A DNA stretch of 28,367 bases from Collodictyon triciliatum (lineage: Eukaryota > CRuMs), in assembly GCA_043381765.1 (NCBI GenBank), contig JBHJMP010000054.1, positions 1 to 28,367 on the forward strand, in the 5' to 3' direction. The notes beneath the pieces are model-generated. The model ran no database searches and was not told the origin of the DNA. It saw only the letters and a program-made list of their open reading frames with translations. This document shows, piece after piece, positions 19,601 to 28,367 of the stretch; position 1 is the stretch's first letter; the number at the start of each line of letters is the position of its first letter. Position numbers and translations under genes: made by a program.

Positions 19601-22373
19601 TTCCAGGGGTGGCTTGGTCATTTTTAATGGTCCACGTGTGCGCACTGCAATCCATTCCGTTTGCATCATTCATCTTTCTTTTATTTTCTTTTATTTTCTT
19701 TTATTTTCTTTTATTTTCTTTTATTTTCTTTTATTTTTCTTCTTCTTCTTCTTCTTCTTCTTCTTCTTCTTCTTCTTCTTCTTCTTCTTCTTCTTCTTCT
19801 TCTTCTTCTTCTTCTTCTTCTTCTTCTTCTTCTTCTGCTCTATGCATATAAATGTCTTCTACCTATGTATATGGCATTAAGGACCAAGGTCCGATAATCT
19901 CAAATATTCTATATAAACACTACACCGTGGTACAACAAATATAGTATGCATCCCTAATCCCTGTCATGGCATAAAAATGAACTTCTTTTGAACGTAGGGT
20001 GAAGCTGGAATTCAGGAAAATCCCATGAACGGACAGAAAACCTTTATTGGGCCTGCTGTCAGCAAGATTCGCTATCTTTGTTCCATATTGGATGGTGGTC
20101 AGATAGCATTGACGGAAGAAGTAAGCTACACAAGGACTTCCTTGGCTCTGTCAATTTAAAAGTATCATTTTTCATTTTCAAAGAAAATAAGTTATTGTCT
20201 CTGTTTGTCCAGGCCTATGTATCTGCCCAATTCGACCACGCCGCTGGGTTCAAGCATCACATCAAAGAACTAAGCTATGCAAATAATGTGGAAAGCCAAT
20301 CAGACACAAAAATTTTTCAAGTTCTCAGTGATAGGCTAGTAGACAGGCAATATCGCGAACTTCGGTTACCGTCGTCTATAAGTGCTGTGCATTTACCAGG
20401 AACGCAGACCCCAGATAAACACGAAGTGAGATTTACCATAGCGATGACTGCACTTCGATTAATATTATGACTAGTTCTAATAAAATACATACAAGAGTGA
20501 GATTATACTTCCGCTCTAAATATTCTTTAAAACCATCAGGATACCGAAGAAAAACCAGCCTTTCATATCAACTACGATGAAGTCAAGCAAATTAGAGTAC
20601 TTGGGACAGGTTCATTCGGACAGGTCCTTCTTGCAATGTACAAAGACCGAGAAGTATGTGCCATCTTTATATATTTATCGCAGAATGGATTGGTGATTTT
20701 TAATATGTTACTGGACTGTTCGACAACATTCTCTAAGCCTTATGGAGGGAAATTCATTATTTTAAAAGGATTTTTTGGTTCATTTTCATAATATTTTCAA
20801 TATAGTGTTGGAAAAGAAGTCTTTTCCATATTGACCTCTCGCATTTTAAAAATCGCGCTCTAGGTCGCTGTCAAGAAACTACTCAGACAAAAGATGACGC
20901 AAAAGGGGATAGCTGACTTCCGCCGAGAAGTATTAGTCATGAAGTCTGTTTAAAAATATGTTACTTGTTATATTAAAAGGCGATACATTAACGCACTGGC
21001 TTTGTAGTGCGAACATATCTGAGTGAAAACCAGACATCATAACCAGCACATATTCACTTCTTTTTTTTTCTTTCTTTTTCTTTTTCTTTTTCTTTTTCTT
21101 TTCTTTTTCTTTTCTTTTTCTTTTCTTTTTCTTTTCTTTTTCTTTTCTTTTTCTTTTCTTTTTCTTTTCTTTTAAAAAAAGTTTACGTTTATTTTAAAAA
21201 ATACTTTATTGTAGAAACCTAGACCACCCAAATGTTGTGAAGTTGATAGGCATCTGTGTTGAGATGCCAAACCTTTGCATTGTCCTCGAGCATATGATCC
21301 ATGGGTCGGTGGAGGTTTGTGTTGATTTTTAGAGCTTGCATCATAGCATCACTACCTTTACTGGCTTCGGATATTGCACACCCACTAAACTTTCAGTACA
21401 AAATCAGTAAATGTAACCCAAAGTTTTGCTATGCTTTTTTTTTTTCTTTTTCCTTTCTTCTGTGCATTTGTGCTTAGGATTTATTGAAAAACAAGGATTT
21501 TCCATGGACAAATCCATTGCGGCTGCAGATGCTACAGGATGCAGCGCGAGGAATCAAGTATATTCACGACTGCAAACCACCAATCATACACCGTGACCTG
21601 AAAAGTGCAAACCTTCTTGTTGGGGGTGAATACATCGTAAAGATATGCGACTTTGGTGTCTCCCGAATACAGAACACGCAAAACACGATGACGAAATGTG
21701 GAACTCCAGCATGGGCCGCTCCAGAAGTTTGCCTTTTAGCATTACCTCATGACATATAACAAGGACCAGCCAAATGACCAAATAACATATAAACAAAAGA
21801 AAGAAAGAAAGAAAAGCAATCATATTATACCTGAAGTTTTCTTTTCTGTTAGTCCATTTTGCCCTGATATATATATGTAGTTTGGTTATAATAAAAAAAA
21901 AAACTAATCATGAAGAAATTGCTTTCATTTACAAACACAGATTCTCCGCGGTGAGCGGTACAACGTTAGCGCCGATGTATATAGCTTCGGAATCGTCATG
22001 TGGGAAATGATATCGCGGCGACTGCCATACACCGAGCTTCGTCTGAGCCCGGCTGCCATCACAGGGGAGATTGCCACCGGCCGACTCCGCCCACCTATCA
22101 CATCAGACTTTAGCAAAAAATACGAGGAACTGATGAAAAGGTAACCGCAATATTATGGGTCACATTATCGTTATTTCCACACATTCACAGCAAATGCAAA
22201 ATACAGTTCAATGCAACTCAATCTCATCTAAACTTAAATCGAATCACTTCTATTTAATTTGGTTTAATTCAATTTCATCCCATACGTCCAGATGTTGGGA
22301 CCACACACCAGAGACAAGGCCAAGCATGGAGAATGTTTTGATTGAGCTCTCTGACCCAATTACGCTTCCTTGA
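2336..22373 (+). CDS. Giant receptor: 6 glucodextranase-C/DOMON-like modules, TM, TKL kinase, cyclase-like domain, TKL kinase (51 exons)
   Basis: I joined 51 exons whose phases agree throughout (6855 nt, about 2284 residues, stop TGA at 22371-22373). Order: signal peptide (1-29), six repeated extracellular modules of about 220-240 residues (35-1396), a linker, one membrane helix (about 1459-1478), kinase 1 (about 1500-1755), divergent class III cyclase domain (about 1785-1960), kinase 2 (about 2025-2280). The likely role is a plasma-membrane receptor that binds a carbohydrate or other small ligand outside and phosphorylates Ser/Thr/Tyr inside; the ligand is unknown. Kinase-cyclase-kinase cytoplasmic layouts are, as I recall, known from Acanthamoeba and its giant viruses; the tandem ectodomain is the unusual part. 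All introns are GT-AG except intron 37 (GC-AG). Four 100-N gaps fall in introns, so the protein looks complete. The gene is interrupted in intron 30 by a 4.8-kb block holding other genes. Single exon ends may be wrong by a few codons. Confidence 0.85.
3632..3731. other. Assembly gap, 100 N, in receptor intron 4
   Basis: Exactly 100 N, a placeholder of unknown true size, between exons at 3516-3557 and 3889-4023. Phases agree across it. Confidence 0.95.
3759..3785 (+). repeat. ATC trinucleotide microsatellite
   Basis: Nine tandem ATC units in receptor intron 4, between the first 100-N gap and exon 5. Confidence 0.8.
4503..5902 (+). other. Receptor ectodomain module 2
   Basis: Exons 4503-4569, 4712-4833, 4974-5033, 5167-5293, 5391-5510, 5644-5724 and the first half of 5810-5986, about residues 271-493. 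Hallmarks: CFDILSIE, HVIFRIAMGEL, HLILQIYVDTDN, GWEFMVSVDP and LDWYVMASSG. The acceptor at 4503 (TTCAG) was chosen over the nearer 4441 site because only it keeps the frame open and in phase 2. The closing element (IKLPFSSRTG) matches the strand that precedes every module. Confidence 0.65.
5903..7166 (+). other. Receptor ectodomain module 3
   Basis: Exons 5810-5986 (second half), 6084-6162, 6292-6443, 6570-6705, 6812-6913 and 7057-7166, about residues 494-714. It opens with VIGDELTFYP and GLFDI. Then come VRFSIEV, PVIQISIDQD, YEITILVDP, a TWTYSVFSG strand and the closing LFLQVPFVGTS strand. The phase-1 intron before the PVIQISID strand sits at the same place as the one in module 1. Confidence 0.65.
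7331..8423 (+). other. Receptor ectodomain module 4 (mostly one 416-nt exon)
   Basis: Exons 7331-7391, 7553-7968, 8088-8233 and the start of 8357-8480, about residues 715-944. It opens with AIGDEFGFYP and GLFDLQSFSV. LATQIYIDTN, AWEYALFSFG, NTWNFVVVSG and a Gly-rich SFGGGS follow. The 7553-7968 exon carries what other modules spread over four to five exons, which suggests intron loss. Both the 7331 and 7553 acceptors follow long A tracts rather than a pyrimidine tract, yet frame and homology leave little doubt about them. Confidence 0.7.
8424..9829 (+). other. Receptor ectodomain module 5
   Basis: Exons 8357-8480 (second half), 8648-8827, 8947-9090, 9175-9289, 9418-9557 and the first part of 9740-10042, about residues 945-1186. 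Hallmarks: DATGDERGEYP, GLFDLVNYSV, AVFRVALVTL, ILHIYINMDGN, GWEFAIVIGPSG, SWSYVVLSG and TTFGGD, then the closing ARIVIPFIGGS strand. The two introns flanking the 8947 exon each contain or border a TnAn palindrome. Confidence 0.7.
10149..10240 (+). repeat. T92 homopolymer at a scaffold gap
   Basis: An uninterrupted T run in receptor intron 27, ending at the 100-N gap. Its length is probably set by assembly failure. Confidence 0.85.
10241..10340. other. Assembly gap, 100 N, in receptor intron 27
   Basis: Exactly 100 N after the T92 run; exons on both sides join in phase 0. Confidence 0.95.
11145..11196 (+). repeat. Left copy of the duplicated intron-30 segment
   Basis: T run 11145-11158, A run 11159-11174, then CATTCCGAAACA (11175-11186) and T10, ending at the 100-N gap. 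It matches 16075-16131 except in homopolymer lengths. Confidence 0.85.
11197..11296. other. Assembly gap, 100 N, left edge of the foreign block
   Basis: Exactly 100 N. Sequence to its left is receptor intron 30; sequence to its right is unrelated. Confidence 0.95.
11297..12360. other. Gene-poor stretch upstream of pseudokinase A
   Basis: No convincing gene. Both strands of about 11340-11780 hold short open stretches with protein-like composition, but they are broken by stops within 30-80 codons. From about 11800 the DNA becomes AT-rich and then forms the promoter and 5' leader of the gene starting at 12361. A strong donor-like GTGAGA at about 12208 and an acceptor TTGCAG ending at 12350 suggest a 5'-UTR intron just before the start codon. 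Confidence 0.4.
12046..12052 (+). promoter_or_regulatory. Candidate TATA box for pseudokinase A
   Basis: TATAAAG lies 315 nt before the ATG at 12361. The paralogous gene has a similar box about 310 nt before its ATG, which supports a shared promoter layout. Confidence 0.4.
12361..13122 (+). CDS. Pseudokinase A (kinase-fold protein without catalytic residues)
   Basis: A single open exon of 253 residues; the start is the ATG at 12361, after an acceptor-like TTGCAG. It is almost all kinase domain. Seen: VAVKEY (Lys 41), MEEVQKL (alpha-C), GVYNYNIKPDNVIL, LCDYAML, APPE and SDVYSIGLILWML. There is no glycine-rich loop ahead of Lys 41. The HRD position reads N-Y-N (133-135), so the catalytic Asp is Asn 135, and DFG reads D-Y-A (153-155). 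Phosphotransfer is unlikely; a scaffold or allosteric role is inferred. It is a close paralogue of the gene at 14265-15029, and the altered motifs are shared, so the loss predates their duplication. Its location inside the receptor intron may be an assembly artefact. Confidence 0.88.
   Translation: MTDHVRLQSSDIALGDVILAAEDYRILRAIDRKSNSQVAVKEYQKSQLHKPEDVGAIMEEVQKLVNLPKNAGFVTYVGAYVSVGTLHIVRDFVEGKTFTEIIPTNTLDVRKIKEIGVKICDNVRFLHEHGVYNYNIKPDNVILKGDGSIALCDYAMLELRESLQRRGTSSKRADIAVAPPEVFRNGSYAQEKSDVYSIGLILWMLNAKKIPKVRRFDTKGITDPALKDTLTRVLNQTPEERPSLAELRAQLLL
13269..13274 (+). promoter_or_regulatory. Candidate poly(A) signal of pseudokinase A
   Basis: AATAAA lies about 147 nt after the stop codon at 13122. 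Confidence 0.45.
13275..13954. other. Intergenic stretch between the two pseudokinase genes
   Basis: Pyrimidine-rich at 13310-13470 (including a short TCTCGT repeat at about 13345-13370), then mixed sequence. I see no coding exon or RNA gene here. Confidence 0.5.
13955..13962 (+). promoter_or_regulatory. Candidate TATA box for pseudokinase B
   Basis: TATAAATT lies 310 nt before the ATG at 14265, at nearly the same spacing as in the paralogue. Confidence 0.4.
14265..15029 (+). CDS. Pseudokinase B, paralogue of pseudokinase A
   Basis: A single open exon of 254 residues; the ATG at 14265 has a good context (GACCGATGG), and an upstream in-frame extension would run into T/C-rich leader. It aligns end to end with pseudokinase A, with most residues identical by eye: VAVKEYQ-SQLH, IMEEVQKLV, YNYNIKP-NVIL, SIALCDYAMLELR, SKRAD, EK-DVYSIG-ILWML. 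The catalytic positions are altered in the same way: no glycine loop, Asn at 135 in place of Asp, and DYA for DFG (153-155), while Lys 41 is kept. It is probably a tandem duplicate in the same orientation, about 1.1 kb downstream of A. Keeping the degenerate motifs while the rest diverges argues for selection on a non-catalytic function. Confidence 0.88.
   Translation: MAQSIALDGSKLKPVEDLPCPPDFRIFRAIVLDSGKEVAVKEYQQSQLHMPGDIAVIMEEVQKLVDLPAAENFVAYLGAYVQTGVLYIVRDYVPGTTFTEVIPSNTYDAERIRDIGVQMCDSVSFLHQNDVYNYNIKPENVILKEDGSIALCDYAMLELRGSIQKKGPTSKRADPAICPPELHRGAEFAQEKTDVYSIGFILWMLCAKKIPRVRRPFDPKVIKDEKLKIALAAALKDSPEVRCTLEEFRAFLSP
15165..15170 (+). promoter_or_regulatory. Candidate poly(A) signal of pseudokinase B
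   Basis: AATAAA lies about 136 nt after the stop codon at 15029. Confidence 0.45.
15171..15590. other. Intergenic AT-rich stretch after pseudokinase B
   Basis: No supported gene. AT-rich at 15290-15430, then more balanced as it approaches the TATA-like box of the next transcription unit. Confidence 0.5.
15591..15598 (+). promoter_or_regulatory. TATA box of the truncated gene at the block's right edge
   Basis: CCTTTATAAAATAGG is a strong TATA element 144 nt before the ATG at 15735, flanked by more GC-balanced sequence. Confidence 0.5.
15735..15843 (+). CDS. First coding exon of an unknown gene, cut off at the block edge
   Basis: The ATG at 15735 opens 36 codons plus one base (MNGLDRSHKK ... 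YLTNAQQRAG) and stops at a GTCTAA donor at 15844. Pyrimidine-rich, intron-like sequence follows to the T run at 16034. The encoded start is hydrophilic, with no signal peptide and no family I recognise. No second exon follows; instead the sequence changes into receptor intron 30. The gene is therefore truncated by the junction, which favours a mis-join over a clean insertion of whole genes. Confidence 0.5.
16075..16131 (+). repeat. Right copy of the duplicated intron-30 segment
   Basis: T run 16075-16099, A run 16100-16113, then CATTCCGAAACA (16114-16125) and T6, continuing CTTTATCATCGACCACATTTTAG into receptor exon 31. See the left copy at 11145-11196. Confidence 0.85.
16455..16554. other. 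Assembly gap, 100 N, in receptor intron 31
   Basis: Exactly 100 N between a T49 run and the TTG repeat; exons 31 and 32 join in phase 1 across it. Confidence 0.95.
16563..16650 (+). repeat. TTG trinucleotide microsatellite
   Basis: About 28 TTG units in receptor intron 31, directly after a 100-N gap that follows a T49 run (16406-16454). Confidence 0.9.
16870..18755 (+). other. Receptor kinase domain 1 (TKL-type, HGD variant)
   Basis: Exons 16689-16906 (end), 17180-17289, 17387-17473, 17582-17667, 17810-17877, 17960-18070, 18246-18385 and 18580-18755. Visible motifs: GSGSFGE (1505-1511), VAIK (Lys 1525), an acidic residue in FQREIAIM, HGDMKSVN (catalytic Asp 1621), DFG (Asp 1639), WAPPE and SDVYSYAIVLWEI. 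The usual HRD is HGD, so the Asp is kept but the RD arginine is lost, and the APE box reads PPE. It is probably active, but activation-loop control should differ from RD kinases. The exon at 17960-18070 ends at a GC donor. Confidence 0.8.
18421..18457 (+). repeat. TTTTA microsatellite
   Basis: Tandem TTTTA units in the receptor intron between 18385 and 18580. Confidence 0.85.
18870..20425 (+). other. Receptor divergent class III nucleotide cyclase-like domain
   Basis: Exons 18870-18988, 19143-19195, 19313-19397, 19533-19658, 19998-20120 and 20213-20425. Family signs: FVYMDI, IWEQNPDEM, ALNMYISLIR, FPSALSALEWALKFQ, EALLDLEWPTRLIQT, RVRTAIHS, KTFIGPAVSKIRYL and GGQIALTEE. Both metal-binding aspartates appear kept (about 1793 and 1836). 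The Asn-Arg pair expected after the F-G-P-x-V motif reads Ser-Lys, and the K-T-E-G-D motif reads R-M-D-S-D. Catalysis is therefore doubtful, and a scaffold or nucleotide-sensing role is possible. The domain separates the two kinases. Confidence 0.75.
19677..19835 (+). repeat. Compound TTTTATTTTC and CTT microsatellite
   Basis: About six TTTTATTTTC units followed by about 32 CTT units, all in receptor intron 43 (19659-19997). Confidence 0.9.
20540..22373 (+). other. Receptor kinase domain 2 (canonical TKL)
   Basis: Exons 20540-20653, 20864-20943, 21215-21314, 21478-21726, 21941-22140 and 22292-22373. Motifs: GTGSFGQ (2032-2038), VAVK (Lys 2052), LDHPNVVKLIG, HRDLKSANLL (catalytic Asp 2148), DFG (Asp 2166), CGTPAWAAPE, ADVYSFGIVMWEM and a final RCWDHTPETRPSM. 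All catalytic residues are present. The C-terminal tail is only about ten residues. The 20943 donor (AA|GTCTGT) was preferred over a GTTTAA two nt downstream because only it gives the right phase. Confidence 0.88.
21060..21172 (+). repeat. TTTTTCTTTTC microsatellite
   Basis: A pyrimidine-only tandem tract in the receptor intron between 20943 and 21215, followed by an A run. Confidence 0.85.
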
Positions 22374-22477
22374 CCAGTCCGTCATCCAAATCACAACTCT
22401 TGTTTATTTATGCCACTACCTTCTGTTTCTATATCACATGCGAGTACATTACTTAATCACATACACAACTAAGAAAG

Positions 22478-22483
22478 AATAAA
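22478..22483 (+). promoter_or_regulatory. Candidate poly(A) signal of the giant receptor gene
   Basis: AATAAA lies about 105 nt after the stop codon, in AT-rich DNA with no further in-frame coding. This is a plausible 3' end. Confidence 0.5.
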
Positions 22484-23251
22484 GATTTCGTTAATAAAAA
22501 GATTAAGACTGAGGAGGAAAAAAAATAAGGCGCTGCATATCTCTCGCAAAGGAAATATCAGAGCATTTACAAAAAAAAAAAAAAGGCAGAAGAAAAGACA
22601 TACAAACGATAATGGAAATGATAGAACGAGGGACTGGCCCTGCTAAACTCCTCAGAATAGTGGATATGGTTAATTGGGAATGAGAGAAGAAAACCTCCTG
22701 CTGGCTAATATGACAAACCGGCAAGTTTCTCTGTCGAGCAGGACGCGTTCATTGAGATCAAGAAGCTAGCGATTACTATAACTATTATCTCTTTTTTGTT
22801 TACTTATTTTTATTCTAAGTATTTATGTGATTATGTATTTATGTGTTTATTGCTTCTGAGTCAGCTGGCCCACAATTCCACAAATTTTTGTCAAAAGGTA
22901 ATCCCGCTTGACAAATTTATTTATGAGTGCACACGTATGATACATTTAAGTGCCTTTTCTTTTCAAATGAAAAATAGATAGATACATACATACATACATA
23001 CATACATACATACATACATACATACATACATACATACATACATACATACATACATACATACATACATACATACATACATCCATTACATCCATTACATCCA
23101 TTACATACATTACATACATTACATACATTACATACATTGCATACATTACATACATTACATACATTACATACATTACATCCCCTCCAAAGAAAACAACCCG
23201 AACCAACGAAGACGCCTTCTCTTTCAAAGGAACCTCTTTATATTAACTCCA
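22484..23251. other. Convergent intergenic region between receptor and ArfGAP genes
   Basis: Both neighbours end here (receptor on plus, ArfGAP on minus). It contains AT-rich 3' flank and the CATA microsatellite at 22982-23178. I see no gene. Confidence 0.6.
22982..23178. repeat. Compound CATA microsatellite
   Basis: About 25 tandem CATA units, then variants CATCCATTA and CATACATTA repeated to about 23178. It starts about 75 nt beyond the ArfGAP stop codon, so it probably lies in that gene's 3' UTR or flank. Confidence 0.9.
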
Positions 23252-28116
<4,865 letters not shown>

Positions 28117-28184
28117 CTTGACATTCAAGATATAGATGATGATTTCAATACATCGCATTTGCTTGATAAGAGGCAGTGTTTGTT

Positions 28185-28298
28185 TTGGTTTTTGTTCTTT
28201 TTTTGTTCTTTTTTTGTTCTTTTTTTGTTCTTTTTTTGTTCTTTTTTTTGTTCTTTTTCTTGTTCTTTTTCTTGTTCTTTTTTTTGTTCTTTTTTTTT

Positions 28299-28367
<69 letters not shown>
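28185..28367. repeat. GTTCTTTTTTT repeat grading into poly-T at the window edge
   Basis: About eleven units of an 11- to 12-base repeat (variable T count), then an unbroken T run from about 28303 to the end. The window probably ends at a contig break. Confidence 0.85.

Noticed and set aside
22946-23227. Minus-strand ORF of repeated MYV residues
   Set aside because: Translation of the CATA microsatellite only.

Overview
Eukaryotic, intron-dense DNA: short exons (mean about 134 nt in the main gene), introns of 82 nt and up, pyrimidine-rich introns full of homopolymers and microsatellites, and receptor kinases of the tyrosine-kinase-like (TKL) class. This fits an amoebozoan. A myxogastrid slime mould such as Physarum is my best guess from intron style and gene content, but it is an inference. 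Five N runs are present: four of exactly 100 (scaffold joins) and one of 463.

Layout. 1-1331 (minus): decayed coding sequence, perhaps a retroelement gag/ORF1 remnant. 1340-2335: AT-rich DNA with one small orphan ORF and the 5' flank of the main gene. 2336-22373 (plus): one very large receptor gene that I could thread through 51 exons with consistent phases (about 2284 residues). It encodes a signal peptide, six tandem modules resembling the C-terminal domain of glucodextranase (DOMON-like beta-sandwich), one membrane span, a TKL kinase, a divergent class III nucleotide-cyclase domain and a second, canonical TKL kinase. 11297 to about 16070 interrupts intron 30 of that gene. This block carries two intronless paralogous pseudokinase genes and the first exon of a third gene. 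Because a 12-nt unique word set between A and T tracts appears at both edges, the block is either misplaced by assembly or a real insertion. 22374-23251: convergent intergenic region with a long CATA microsatellite. 23252-28116 (minus): 3' part of an ACAP-type ArfGAP gene (BAR, PH, ArfGAP and ankyrin modules), whose 5' end is lost in the gap and off the right edge. 28185-28367: microsatellite and poly-T.

How the genes may work together. The main gene looks like a sugar- or small-ligand-sensing receptor that signals through two cytoplasmic kinases with a cyclase-like spacer between them. The pseudokinase pair is probably unrelated to it by position if the block is misplaced. The ArfGAP is a housekeeping membrane-traffic regulator. 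All exon boundaries were read by eye from splice signals, frame continuity and family motifs; no alignment or transcript was available.
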